Shown piece after piece: positions 47,171 through 56,144 of a DNA stretch of 63,543 bases. Under the pieces are notes generated by a model that saw only the letters and a program-made list of their open reading frames with translations, made no database searches and was not told the DNA's origin. The position numbers and the translations under genes are program-made. The stretch is from an uncultured Gammaproteobacteria bacterium (GTDB lineage Bacteria; Pseudomonadota; Gammaproteobacteria; Steroidobacterales; Woeseiaceae). Positions within the stretch are counted from its first letter, which is position 1. Each line of letters begins with the position of its first letter. The stretch covers positions 1 through 63,543 of the forward strand of contig CALBPI010000088.1 of assembly GCA_937899415.1 (NCBI GenBank). Reading direction: 5' to 3'.

Positions 47171-48420
47171 GCACAAACCGCTACGAAGGGCTGGCGCTGG
47201 ATGTCCGCCAGGCGCTGGGCCAACTCTCGCACCACCGACTGCGCACGGCGCTAACACTGCTGGGTATGGTGTTCGGCGTGGGTGCTGTGATCGCCATGCT
47301 TGCCGTCAGCGAGGGTGGCAAGCGCGAAGCCCTGCAGATGATCGAAGGCATGGGCCTCAACAACCTCATCGTCGAGGCGCGCGACGCCGACGGCGAGGCG
47401 CAGAAGGAAGTGCGCAAGTTTTCTCCGGGCCTGTCCGTGCGCGACGCCGAGGCCGCACAGTCGACGCTGCCATTCGTCGAGTCCTGGGCGGGCAGCCGCG
47501 AGTTTCGCACCTGGGGCCTGTTCAGCCGCGAAGGCGACAGCGGCGCCCGCGTGTTTGCGGTCAGTCCCGAGTACTTCTCCCTGTCGAGCCTGAGCGCCGA
47601 ACGCGGTGGCTTGTTCACGGACGCGGACAACCAGCGCTTTGCCCAGGTGGCCGTGCTGGGCGGCGGAACGGCGCGCGAGCTGTTTCCCAACGGTGATGTC
47701 ATCGGGCGTTACATCAAGGTCAACCATCTCTGGCTCGAGGTCGTGGGCGTGCTCACGGATCGCCAGGTCAGTGACGGCGAGTTCGAAGGCCGCGACGTCG
47801 GCGGCGAGAGCGACTACGTGTACCTGCCGCTGCAAACCGGGCTTGCGCGCCTTAAGACCGAAGCGCTCGAGTCCGAACTCGACGAGATCAAGCTGCGTAT
47901 CGGCACAGGCATCGCACCCTCGCAGGCCGCACGCGCGATCGCCCACCTGCTCGATCGGCGCCACTCGAATCAGAACGACTACGAGATCGTCGTGCCCGCG
48001 CGACTGCTCGCACAACATCAGCAGACGCAACAGATCTTCACGATCGTGATGTCGGCGGTGGCCGGCATTTCGTTGCTCGTGGGCGGCATCGGCATCATGA
48101 ACATCATGCTGGCCAGTGTGCTAGAGCGGAAATCGGAAATTGGCTTGTTGCGTGCCATTGGCGCCAAGCAGGCTGACGTCGTGCGCCAGTTCCTCGTCGA
48201 GACGTCGGTCATCGCGGCAATCGGCGCCTTACTGGGCGTCGTGCTGGGCATTGTGCTCGCCTACGTGATCGCGGCCTTTGCAGGCTGGGCCGTGGCCTGG
48301 TCGATCATCGTGATCCTCGTGGCCGTGGTGACCTGTATCGCGATTGCCGTGGGCTTTGGCGTCTACCCGGCCATGTCGGCAGCGCGACTCGACCCCGTTG
48401 CCGCATTGCAGTCGGACTAA
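47167..48420 (+). CDS. MacB/FtsX-type ABC permease
   Basis: 417 residues from a GTG at 47167 that overlaps the preceding stop (GTGA). An N-terminal amphipathic start and first membrane helix (LRTALTLLGMVFGVGAVIAMLAV), a periplasmic MacB_PCD domain (about 50-285) and three C-terminal helices (VMSAVAGISLLVGGIGIMNIM, FLVETSVIAAIGALLGVVLG, SIIVILVAVVTCIAIAVGFG) match the mechanotransmission-type permeases. The end AARLDPVAALQSD is typical. It works with the ATPase at 43185. No outer-membrane factor is in this operon; the NodT-type protein of the divergent operon could be shared. Confidence 0.94.
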   Translation: MSTNRYEGLALDVRQALGQLSHHRLRTALTLLGMVFGVGAVIAMLAVSEGGKREALQMIEGMGLNNLIVEARDADGEAQKEVRKFSPGLSVRDAEAAQSTLPFVESWAGSREFRTWGLFSREGDSGARVFAVSPEYFSLSSLSAERGGLFTDADNQRFAQVAVLGGGTARELFPNGDVIGRYIKVNHLWLEVVGVLTDRQVSDGEFEGRDVGGESDYVYLPLQTGLARLKTEALESELDEIKLRIGTGIAPSQAARAIAHLLDRRHSNQNDYEIVVPARLLAQHQQTQQIFTIVMSAVAGISLLVGGIGIMNIMLASVLERKSEIGLLRAIGAKQADVVRQFLVETSVIAAIGALLGVVLGIVLAYVIAAFAGWAVAWSIIVILVAVVTCIAIAVGFGVYPAMSAARLDPVAALQSD

Positions 48421-48448
48421 TCGCTGAACCCGCGGCTGACGGCAGCGA

Positions 48449-49354
48449 TCAAACGAGGTAGTGGTCGGCCAGCAGCGCCGCGAACAGCAACATCAGGTAA
48501 TTGATGGAGTAGGTGAACATCGGCATCGCCGCGTCGTCTTCGGCGTCGCGTGACAAGCGAACCGCGTGGCGCATGAATACGGCGCCGAGCGCCAGCGCGC
48601 AGGCCAGGTAGATAAACCCGCTCATGCCGGCCAGCCAGGGCAACAACGTGACGATGACGAGCAGCACCGTGTAGACGAACACCGAGAGCTTGGTAAAGGC
48701 GACGCCGTGCGTCACGGGCAGCATGGGCGTGCCGACCTTGGCGTACTCGTCGCGCCGCGCAATGGCCAGCGCCCAGAAGTGTGGCGGCGTCCAGGCGAAG
48801 ATGATCAGGAACAGCAGCAGCGCGTAGGCGTGCACCTCACCGGTGACGGCGACCCACCCCAGAACAGGCGGCGCAGCGCCCGCGGCCCCGCCAATCACAA
48901 TGTTCTGCGGTGTCGCAGGCTTCAGGTAGACCGTGTAGATCACGGCGTAGCCAATCAGCGAGGCAAAAGTGAGCACGGCGGTCAGCGGGTTGACGAGCCA
49001 CCAGAGAATGGCCATTGAGACGCCCGCGAGCAGGCCCGCAAACGTGATCGCCTGGCGCTCGGTGAGCGCGCCCTGAACGAGCGGGCGGTGCTGCGTGCGC
49101 GCCATCTGCGCGTCGACGCGCGCGTCGATCACCTGATTGATCGCCGCAGCGGATGACGACGCCAGGCCGATGCCGAGCGTACCGAAGACAAAAGCGTCGA
49201 GCGGCGGCAGGCCAGGCACAGCCAGCAGCATGCCGACCACGGCCGTAAACACGATCAGCATGACGACGCGTGGCTTCGTCAGCTCATAGTAATCGCGCAG
49301 CGACGCCGCAGCGGTGGCGGCCGTGGCAGCAACAGGCGCTTCAACCTCGCGCAT
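48449..49354 (-). CDS. ctaB: Protoheme IX farnesyltransferase (heme O synthase)
   Basis: 301 residues, about nine membrane helices. The polyprenyltransferase motif [20 protein letters not shown] is intact, as is the second loop [21 protein letters not shown] and a [13 protein letters not shown] region. The enzyme adds a farnesyl group to heme B to make heme O for terminal oxidases. It overlaps the upstream ctaA gene by 14 nt, so heme O and heme A synthesis are co-expressed. No cytochrome oxidase subunit genes lie in the window. A 7-bp inverted repeat separates it from the convergent permease gene. Confidence 0.96.
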   Translation of the reverse strand: MREVEAPVAATAATAAASLRDYYELTKPRVVMLIVFTAVVGMLLAVPGLPPLDAFVFGTLGIGLASSSAAAINQVIDARVDAQMARTQHRPLVQGALTERQAITFAGLLAGVSMAILWWLVNPLTAVLTFASLIGYAVIYTVYLKPATPQNIVIGGAAGAAPPVLGWVAVTGEVHAYALLLFLIIFAWTPPHFWALAIARRDEYAKVGTPMLPVTHGVAFTKLSVFVYTVLLVIVTLLPWLAGMSGFIYLACALALGAVFMRHAVRLSRDAEDDAAMPMFTYSINYLMLLFAALLADHYLV

Positions 49355-50369
49355 ATCGGCTCTCGTAGTTCAGGTACAGCAGCGCAAGCAGCAGCAGCGC
49401 GCCGCCCGCATTATGCGCGGTTGCGAGCCAGAGTGGGAGCGACCACTCGATAATGCCCACCCCAATCGCGATCTGCAGCGCAAGCGCAGCGAGCACAGCG
49501 CCGCCGGCGACACGCAAGCGCGAGTCCCCGCGCGCGAGCAACGCGATGCTCAGGATGACGAGCACAAGCGTGACCACAATGGCACCGATGCGATGGGTCA
49601 GGTGGATGGCCGCGCGCGCCGGACCGTCGAGCACGCCGCCCTCGTAGTCGACCCCAATGCCGCGCCAGAGCACGAAGCCCTCGCCGAAATCGGCCTCGGG
49701 CCACCACTCACCCTGGCAGGTCGGCAGCTCGGGGCAGGCCAGCGCCGCGTAATTGGTGCTGGTCCAGCCGCCCAGCGCAATCTGGCCGAACACGACCACG
49801 AGCGCCAACGTGGCCCAGGGCACAAATCGGCGCGCGGTCTCAGACACAGCCGCTGGAGAAGGGGCGCGATCACGCCAGGCCTTGAGCGTGAGCCAGAACA
49901 ACAGGCCCAGCGTCGACATCCCGCCAAGCAGGTGCATCATGACGATCACTGGCTTAAGCAGCAGCGTGACCGTCCACATGCCCAGCAGCGCCTGGAAGGT
50001 GATCAACACCGCGAGCGCGGTGGGCAACGCCACAGGGTGCGACGCGTCGCGCCGTCGTGCGCGCCACGCTGCAACCGTGATCCCGAACACGAGCAGGCCC
50101 AGCGTGCCCGCAAAGTAGCGGTGGATCATCTCGTTCCACGCTTTTTGCGTTTCAACGGGGCGTTCCGGGTAGGTCTCGGTCGCGAACGCGAGCTCCGTCT
50201 CCGTTTGCGGAACGGTCAACGTGCCATAGCAGCCCGGCCAGTCGGGGCATCCCAGCCCGGCATCGGTCAGTCGCACCCAGGCGCCCAACACAACCACGCC
50301 GAACGCCAGTGCGGTGGAGAGGGGCAGAAGGCGGCGGTACCAGGCGGCTGAGCGGTTCGTATCTGTCAT
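49341..50369 (-). CDS. ctaA: Heme A synthase (COX15/CtaA family)
   Basis: 342 residues with eight hydrophobic segments and the family motif [21 protein letters not shown] near the N-terminus, including the paired cysteines. Conserved histidines lie in [15 protein letters not shown] and IHLTHRIGA. It oxidises the C8 methyl group of heme O to give heme A for aa3-type oxidases. The ctaB gene follows with a 14-nt overlap. Presence of both genes implies an aerobic, cytochrome c oxidase-based respiration. Confidence 0.95.
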   Translation of the reverse strand: MTDTNRSAAWYRRLLPLSTALAFGVVVLGAWVRLTDAGLGCPDWPGCYGTLTVPQTETELAFATETYPERPVETQKAWNEMIHRYFAGTLGLLVFGITVAAWRARRRDASHPVALPTALAVLITFQALLGMWTVTLLLKPVIVMMHLLGGMSTLGLLFWLTLKAWRDRAPSPAAVSETARRFVPWATLALVVVFGQIALGGWTSTNYAALACPELPTCQGEWWPEADFGEGFVLWRGIGVDYEGGVLDGPARAAIHLTHRIGAIVVTLVLVILSIALLARGDSRLRVAGGAVLAALALQIAIGVGIIEWSLPLWLATAHNAGGALLLLALLYLNYESRYARG

Positions 50370-51084
50370 CGTTGTCTGTGTGTTGTGACCGGGCCGCGCT
50401 CGGCACGATGCCAGGCGGCGCGACGCGCGGCCGGGGGCCGCTCACGGGACTCATCAGGTGGAGATCTTGGACGCGACCGCGCTTGGCGCGTCGGCACGTT
50501 CGATGACACTGATGATACTAGAAATAAAGGCTCTACACAGGAACTGGGGCCCTTTTTGAACCCGGTCAGCCAGCGTCTAATTGGCGACTCAGAATGCTGG
50601 CAGCTCGCTTCATCGACATGCCATCGACTGCGACCAAAACAGGCCATGCGAAAGCTACCGCGGCGCGCATTTGTGCCCACATGCGGACCGGGCTCGCGCA
50701 CCGCTGGCCGCGTCGGCTCCGGTGAAACGAGGCACGCGCGCTACGGATTGCCGACATCCCCGACCGGGACGCGCCAGCATCGACCACGCCCCACGACCGT
50801 TAAGCCAGCAGAGCGGTAGCTCACTGAATCTAATCAGGTTCTGCAAGCTCACCTACCAAAAGAAGACCGACTTGCGCCATCAATCCCCTTTCGCAAGTTC
50901 GGTCACACCGCGCTTCCCGGGCCCATTCTGTTGCAAAAACCCTGCAGCGTCGGCGGTGGCGTTCTTGTATCCTGACGCCACCGCGAAGTGACGATTTTCG
51001 TGTAACGCGTTAGTCACACTCCGCCACTAGCCTTGGCGGCCCAAATAGAAGTAACTACACATCCAGCCCTGCAGGGGAAAGAGC
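50370..51084. other. Long intergenic region before the TonB-dependent receptor gene
   Basis: 715 bp between divergent genes. Short open frames here lack ribosome sites and recognisable protein features, and no tRNA or known riboswitch pattern was found. The last 140 bp hold a 9-bp inverted repeat (50954-50983) and the palindrome TAACGCGTTA (51003-51012), probably part of the receptor promoter. The rest shows nothing I can name. Confidence 0.5.
50954..50983. promoter_or_regulatory. 9-bp inverted repeat upstream of the receptor gene
   Basis: CGGTGGCGT (50954-50962) and ACGCCACCG (50975-50983) are perfect arms with a 12-bp spacer. It lies about 100 bp before the GTG start of the receptor. It may be an operator or an RNA hairpin; no T-tract follows. 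Confidence 0.45.
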
Positions 51085-54000
51085 GTGAATACATCAAAAC
51101 CCACTCACTACTTGAGAAGAGTAGCTGCCAGCGTATTGGCCTGCTTTTCTTTGGTTGCCGTACTTGCGAGTGCACCGGCGGCAGCTCAGGAGACCACAGG
51201 TTCCGTACGCGGGATCATCACAGGCCCGAGCGGGGCCCCGGTATCGGGTGCCACCGTGACGGTAACCAGTCTGTCGACGGGGCTGACCCGATCGGCCACG
51301 TCAGACGGCAACGGCTTGTATGTCGTTCGCCAGCTTCCGGCAGGCGTGAGCTACAACGTCTCGGTGACCTCGTCGCAGGGCAATGCGTCCACAGAAAACC
51401 TGGCGTTAACCGTTGGCCAGCAGGCGACATTGAACTACGCGCTCAGCTCACTGGAAGAAGTCGTGGTGATGGGTCGAATCCCCGAAGTCGCTGAGACAGC
51501 GATCGGCCCGACGGCGGTATTCGATCTCGAGGCGCTCCAGAATTCGCCCGCGATCAACCGCAACATCAACGACATCATCGGCCAGGACCCGCGCGTCTAC
51601 ATCGATCAGTCCAGCAACCAGGACTCGATCCAGTGCAACGGCGCGAACCCGCGTTTCAACAGCCTGACGATCGACGGTATCCGCCTGAACGACGGTTTTG
51701 GCCTGAACTCAAACGGCTACCCGACGCAGCGCATGCCGTTCCCGTTTGACGCCGTTTCTGGGGTCGCGGTTGAGCTGGCACCGATGAGCGTCATTTACGG
51801 CGGTTTCTCGGCCTGCAACATCAACGCGGTCACCAAGTCGGGCGGTAACGAGTTCACGGGCTCGGTATTCGTCGACTTCACAAGCGACTCATTCCAGGGC
51901 GACACGCTGGAAGGTGACGATATCCAGGTCACCGACTACGACGAAACCCGCTACGGCTTTGAATTTGGCGGCCCGATCATGAAGGACAAGCTGTTCTTCT
52001 ACGCCGCTTACGAGTTCTACGACGGCGTCGACTTTAATGATCGCGGCGCGATCGGCAGCGGTGCCGTCAACGAAGTCTCTGTCACCCAGGCCGAGCTTGA
52101 CGAGATCGCGCAGATCTCGCGAGACGTCTACGGCTTTGATCCAGGCAGCAGCGCACCGGGTACGTTCTCATTTGAAGATGAGAAGTACATCGCGAAGCTG
52201 GATTGGTACGCCAGCGACACGCAGCGTGTCGCGTTCACGTACATGCACAACGACTCGTTCAACGCGACCGCATCTGATGGCGAAAACATCGAATTCGAGT
52301 TCTCGGACCACTTCTACAACCGTGGCGCGGACCTGGATTCGATCATTGCGAGCGTGTATTCAGATTGGACGCCGAATTTCTCGACCGAAGTCCGGATTTC
52401 CCGCAGTGATGTGGACTTTCTGCAGGAACCGCGTGCTGGCAACGAGTTTGGTGAGATCCGCGTAGAGCTCGACAACGTCGACGTCTACCTCGGCGGCGAT
52501 GACAGCCGTCACGCGAACGCGTTGAACTACACCATCGATCAGATCGTGGCGCGCGGCCGTTACCAGGCCGGTGATCACTCAATCTCGTTCGGTGTCGAGC
52601 GCGAAGCCTACGACATCTTCAACCTGTTCTATCAGCACGTGGATACCGAGATTCGTTTCGGAGGCGATACCAGCGCCGAAGCCATCGACAATTTCCGTAA
52701 TGGTCTGGCGGCTCGCGTTTACTACGGCAACGCCATCAGCAACAACGAAGCCGACATCGCCGAAGCGTTTGAGTACGCGATCAACTACTTCTACCTGCAG
52801 GACGAGTGGCAGGTGAGTGATCGTCTTAGCCTGACCTACGGTCTGCGCTACGACTACTACGAGACGAGTGATGCACCGAACCTCAACCAGGACTTCCTGG
52901 CGAGCTACGGTTTCGGCAACAACGAGACGCTGGACGGCCGCGACCTGCTGCAGCCGCGCTTCGGCTTTACGTATGACGCGACGGACACTGTGAGTATTCG
53001 CGGTGGTATCGGTCTGTTCTCGGGCGGTAACCCGAACGTGTGGTTGTCCAATACCTACAGCAACACCTCGACGACGGCCGTTCAGGCGCGCATCGATGGT
53101 GTCGACCTGTTCGCACAGACCTACACGAACTGTGAGGCCGGTGTACCCGTGCAAGGCCCGGGCTACTGCGTACCGCAGAACATCGCGGATGTCGTGGCAA
53201 TCGGCGACGGCAGCAACTTCGAAATCAACTTCCTGGACCCCGATTTCGATATCCCGAGCGAGGGGAAATTCACGGCGGGTTTGACCTGGTTCGCACCGCG
53301 CGACTGGACGGTGTCTGCTGACGTACAGGTCACGCGCGGCAACGACTCGGCGATCTACAAGCGCGCCGACCTTGAGCAAGTGGGTGTGACGCCTGATGGA
53401 TACCCGGAGTACGTGGAAGCCTTTGAGCCTGCATTCGTACTGACGAACGCAAGCAACGGCAACCGGTCCGAGTCCATCTCGATTGGCGCGTTCAAGAGCT
53501 GGGACAACGGCATCGACCTGCGACTGGGCTATGCCTGGACGGAAGCGGAAGACGTGAACCCGATGACCTCGTCGATCGCGTTCTCGAACTACATCAACCG
53601 CGCGTTCGTTGACCCTCAAGCTGAAGAACTCGCCCCGTCCAACTGGGCGATCGAGCACCGCATCACGGCCGTCATGAACTACACGAACTACTTCTTCAAC
53701 GACTACGCCACGCGTATCTCGCTGTTCGGTCAGTACAACTCTGGCCTGCCGTACAGCATTACGCTGGGCGGCTTTGAAGGTACGATCCTCACGTTCGGCG
53801 GCACACCGTTCCTCGACTTCGAGCAGAACGTGCTGCCGATCGGGGGTACGCGAAATAGCGAAACCGGTCCGTCGTTCAGCAAGGTTGACCTTCGTGTCTC
53901 GCAGGAGCTACCTGGGTTCGCCGAGAACCACCGCGGCAGCTTCTTCTTCGTCATTGACAACCTGACCAACCTGATCAACGACGATTGGGGCATCCTCGAG

Positions 54001-54117
54001 CAGCCGTCATTCCCGTATGGCGTCACGGCTGATCAGATCGCGATGGGTCAAGCGATACAGCGCGTCGGCCAGACCTCGCTCTGGAGCATGCGCTTCGGCT
54101 TGCGCTACGAGTTCTAA
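51085..54117 (+). CDS. TonB-dependent outer-membrane receptor with carboxypeptidase-regulatory-like N-domain
   Basis: 1,010 residues from a GTG at 51085 (GGGGAAAGAGC upstream). A signal peptide (to SAPAAAQ) is followed by a CarboxypepD_reg-like beta-sandwich (about 35-120, GSVRGIITGPSGAPVSGATVTV), a plug domain (about 125-260, with LNDIIG-type and INAVTKSGGNEFTGS motifs) and a 22-strand-type beta-barrel. It ends in an aromatic residue (LRYEF). It imports a large or scarce ligand with TonB energy. No SusD-like, hydrolase or siderophore gene adjoins, so the substrate is open. A strong terminator follows. Confidence 0.94.
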   Translation: MNTSKPTHYLRRVAASVLACFSLVAVLASAPAAAQETTGSVRGIITGPSGAPVSGATVTVTSLSTGLTRSATSDGNGLYVVRQLPAGVSYNVSVTSSQGNASTENLALTVGQQATLNYALSSLEEVVVMGRIPEVAETAIGPTAVFDLEALQNSPAINRNINDIIGQDPRVYIDQSSNQDSIQCNGANPRFNSLTIDGIRLNDGFGLNSNGYPTQRMPFPFDAVSGVAVELAPMSVIYGGFSACNINAVTKSGGNEFTGSVFVDFTSDSFQGDTLEGDDIQVTDYDETRYGFEFGGPIMKDKLFFYAAYEFYDGVDFNDRGAIGSGAVNEVSVTQAELDEIAQISRDVYGFDPGSSAPGTFSFEDEKYIAKLDWYASDTQRVAFTYMHNDSFNATASDGENIEFEFSDHFYNRGADLDSIIASVYSDWTPNFSTEVRISRSDVDFLQEPRAGNEFGEIRVELDNVDVYLGGDDSRHANALNYTIDQIVARGRYQAGDHSISFGVEREAYDIFNLFYQHVDTEIRFGGDTSAEAIDNFRNGLAARVYYGNAISNNEADIAEAFEYAINYFYLQDEWQVSDRLSLTYGLRYDYYETSDAPNLNQDFLASYGFGNNETLDGRDLLQPRFGFTYDATDTVSIRGGIGLFSGGNPNVWLSNTYSNTSTTAVQARIDGVDLFAQTYTNCEAGVPVQGPGYCVPQNIADVVAIGDGSNFEINFLDPDFDIPSEGKFTAGLTWFAPRDWTVSADVQVTRGNDSAIYKRADLEQVGVTPDGYPEYVEAFEPAFVLTNASNGNRSESISIGAFKSWDNGIDLRLGYAWTEAEDVNPMTSSIAFSNYINRAFVDPQAEELAPSNWAIEHRITAVMNYTNYFFNDYATRISLFGQYNSGLPYSITLGGFEGTILTFGGTPFLDFEQNVLPIGGTRNSETGPSFSKVDLRVSQELPGFAENHRGSFFFVIDNLTNLINDDWGILEQPSFPYGVTADQIAMGQAIQRVGQTSLWSMRFGLRYEF

Positions 54118-54140
54118 GCCGTAGCGTCATCCGACCAGAG

Positions 54141-54175
54141 AACCCGGCGAGGCGAAAGCTTCGCCGGGTTTTTTT
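54141..54175 (+). terminator. Rho-independent terminator of the receptor gene
   Basis: AACCCGGCGA (54141-54150) and TCGCCGGGTT (54161-54170) form a 10-bp perfect stem with a 10-nt loop, followed by a seven-T run (54169-54175). It starts 24 nt after the receptor stop. Confidence 0.92.
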
Positions 54176-54283
54176 GTGCGCATGGATGCGCCATGGCACG
54201 GCGCAATCCGGTCAACACGTCGACAACGTGATGTCGACGGCAAAAAGGAGACACGGATGCTGCGGTGCACCGTGCTGCTAGCC

Positions 54284-54289
54284 TATAAT
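54284..54289 (+). promoter_or_regulatory. Consensus -10 box (TATAAT) upstream of the cytochrome gene
   Basis: TATAAT is a perfect sigma-70 -10 hexamer lying 92 bp before the cytochrome GTG, in a GC-rich surrounding where it is rare. The -35 at 17 bp (TGCGGT) is poor. It is the best local promoter candidate. Confidence 0.5.
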
Positions 54290-54380
54290 GCGCGGCGGAA
54301 AGAACGACAGGCCAACTCGCGAGTTGGGGCACTGCCCCGGGGACCTCGCCAAGCAGAGCGGGCCGCAACGGAGCAATTCA

Positions 54381-54893
54381 GTGAGTGCTGACGCCGATCG
54401 CAAATTCTTCGACCTGTTCATGGTCGTCCTGGCCGCGCTCGTCGGTATCTCGGTTCTGATCTGGGTGATCTCGGACCGGATTTCTGACGGCACACAGAAG
54501 CAGTACCTGGCCGAAACAGCCGAGTACCAGGCCGAGATCGCAGACCGCATCGCGCCGGTTGGCAGAGTTCGCCTGCCCGGCGAGGCCGCTGCGGCGGAAG
54601 CCGCTGTGCAGGCCGTGCCCGAACCCGTCGCCACGGAGCTTACGGGCGCCCAGGTCTACAACGCCAACTGTGGCGCCTGCCACACCAATGGCATCGGCGG
54701 TGCGCCGAAGATCGGCGACGGCGACGCTTGGGTCGCCCGCGCGGCACAAGGCCTCGAGACGCTCCGTGGTCACGCCGTCAACGGCTACCAGGGCGACGCG
54801 GGCTACATGCCGGCCAAGGGCGGCAACGTCGGCCTGAGCGACGACGAAGTGCACCGCGCCGTGGACTACATGCTGGCCGAATCGGGTCAGTAA
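54381..54893 (+). CDS. Membrane-anchored cytochrome c5-family protein
   Basis: 170 residues from a GTG at 54381 (GGAG 9 nt upstream). An uncleaved N-terminal helix (about 10-31, LFMVVLAALVGISVLIWVI) anchors it, followed by an alanine-rich linker and a single c-type heme domain. The heme site is CGACH (Cys97, Cys100, His101), with Met143 in GYMPAKGG as likely distal ligand. It should carry electrons in the periplasm, probably to a terminal oxidase, in line with the heme A genes upstream. Terminator at 54961-54990. Confidence 0.92.
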   Translation: MSADADRKFFDLFMVVLAALVGISVLIWVISDRISDGTQKQYLAETAEYQAEIADRIAPVGRVRLPGEAAAAEAAVQAVPEPVATELTGAQVYNANCGACHTNGIGGAPKIGDGDAWVARAAQGLETLRGHAVNGYQGDAGYMPAKGGNVGLSDDEVHRAVDYMLAESGQ

Positions 54894-54960
54894 GCCCCGA
54901 AGCGTTTTAGAGCCCCCCAACTCCGGCTGCCGACGCGTTCACGACGCGGGTGCCAAGAGA

Positions 54961-54990
54961 AACGGCCACCGAAGACGGTGGCCGTTTTGG
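54961..54990 (+). terminator. Terminator of the cytochrome gene
   Basis: AACGGCCACC (54961-54970) and GGTGGCCGTT (54977-54986) form a perfect 10-bp stem with a 6-nt loop, followed by TTGGTTTT. The T-tract is interrupted. It can also act for the convergent secreted-protein gene at 55023, since the minus strand carries TTCTCTTGG after the stem. Confidence 0.75.
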
Positions 54991-55022
54991 TTTTGGCGTT
55001 GGGGCGTGTCGTCACCCATCCG

Positions 55023-55688
55023 TTAGAACTCGAGAACAACGACACCGGCAGGGTAGCCGAACGGTCGACCTTCAATCCCCAGGTGGGGAACACCGGCGCC
55101 CGGGTCCTCAGGCGTCAGCAACTGACGCGCGAGTTGCCGCTTGTCGTTGGTGTCGGCTGCACCATGGCCAAACACGAACAGCCATACCTGTGAGCCAGGC
55201 GTGGGGTTCATGCCACGAAGGTCGCCTGAGAACCAGGTAAGGCCCGCGCTCCGGGCAACGGCGCTGTCCATTCGACCAAATACCGCGAGCGGATCGAGCC
55301 CCTGGCCGGACTCACTTGGCGTGAAGAAATCCGCCAGTCCGCAGGAACCCGCAAAGCGCTCGGGCTCAGGAAAGGGAACGGGCGAGTTTTCAGGTGTCAG
55401 TCGCACGCCGGCGCAGGAGGCCGGGCGGTCGATGTAGACCCACCAAACGGTGTAGGCGAAGCCAGGGGTGAGGCCGCGGACACTCAGGTTCGAATAGAGC
55501 CCCGAGTTTGTGGCGCACACCGTGCCACGTCCGGTCAAAGCGCTGCCGGCGATGTCCTGCTCCCAGAAACTGGTGAGCCGGTCGCGGTCGCACCGCAGTA
55601 CGTCGCCGAACCGCGCTTCGGCGTCGGTTGGGACGAGCGCGCCCAACATCAGCAAAGCCGCGAAGAGAAATGTGATAGGTCTGGTCAT
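55023..55688 (-). CDS. Secreted hypothetical protein with Fn3-like segment
   Basis: 221 residues from an ATG at 55688 (AAGGAGA upstream). The signal peptide is cleaved after PTDAEA (about residue 23). Five cysteines suggest disulfides. A segment LTPGFAYTVWWVYIDRP resembles a fibronectin-III strand pair, and the chain is rich in Gly, Pro and aromatic residues. No catalytic motif is apparent. It follows the DUF4242 gene by 64 bp on the same strand and is possibly co-transcribed. I do not recognise the family. Confidence 0.8.
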   Translation of the reverse strand: MTRPITFLFAALLMLGALVPTDAEARFGDVLRCDRDRLTSFWEQDIAGSALTGRGTVCATNSGLYSNLSVRGLTPGFAYTVWWVYIDRPASCAGVRLTPENSPVPFPEPERFAGSCGLADFFTPSESGQGLDPLAVFGRMDSAVARSAGLTWFSGDLRGMNPTPGSQVWLFVFGHGAADTNDKRQLARQLLTPEDPGAGVPHLGIEGRPFGYPAGVVVLEF

Positions 55689-55752
55689 AATTGCGTGTCT
55701 CCTTGATGGCTGGCCGCGTTCATCCCGCATGCGACCCCGCATTGCACCGCCA

Positions 55753-56037
55753 TCAATTGTTGGCGGTCAGCGGATCGATGATCTGAGGAACTTCAACGAT
55801 GCGGGTTACGGGTATGCCGCTCAGCTCGGCGTGCCTGCGTAAAACCGTCTCGTCTTTGGCCAGGTAGATACAGAACGTTCTGTCTCCCGCGACATAGCTT
55901 TGTTGCCATTGGATTTCAGGCAGTAGCTGATCGACCGCCTGGTTTGACGCACGTGCGGCGCCACACAGCTCGGTGATCGACATGGCGCCAATTCCGGGAA
56001 TTTCCCGCTCAACCAAATAGCGTTTCAGATACTTCAT
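55753..56037 (-). CDS. DUF4242-like small protein
   Basis: 94 residues from an ATG at 56037 (AGGAAG upstream). The pattern is that of DUF4242: LKRYLVEREIPGIGAMS at the start, then DRTFCIYLAKDETVLRRHAELSGIPVTRIVEV. It is a small ferredoxin-like alpha/beta protein without signal peptide. Members of this family are of unknown function, with some annotated as nickel-binding. It is divergent from a LysR gene, with an inverted repeat between them, so it is a likely target of that regulator. Its coding sequence contains a chance-looking copy of the TetR palindrome at 55870-55883. Confidence 0.83.
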   Translation of the reverse strand: MKYLKRYLVEREIPGIGAMSITELCGAARASNQAVDQLLPEIQWQQSYVAGDRTFCIYLAKDETVLRRHAELSGIPVTRIVEVPQIIDPLTANN

Positions 56038-56100
56038 TGCTGCTTCCTGTCGTGGGGTCCAGAGACGCCTATTGTCGACACCGCTGCCGTTTCAACAAGC

Positions 56101-56128
56101 TAAACTTTCTTTATATTGATAAAGTTTA
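56101..56128. promoter_or_regulatory. AT-rich inverted repeat between LysR and DUF4242 genes
   Basis: TAAACTTT (56101-56108) and AAAGTTTA (56121-56128) are perfect 8-bp arms with a 12-bp spacer, ending 16 bp before the LysR ATG. The AT-richness in a GC-rich region and the divergent genes mark it as the probable LysR operator. Confidence 0.7.
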
Positions 56129-56144
56129 TATTTATCGTTGAATC

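Noticed and set aside
50440-50950. Open frames in the region before the TonB-dependent receptor
   Set aside because: Arginine-rich, no ribosome site, no recognisable domain; typical GC-rich random frames.
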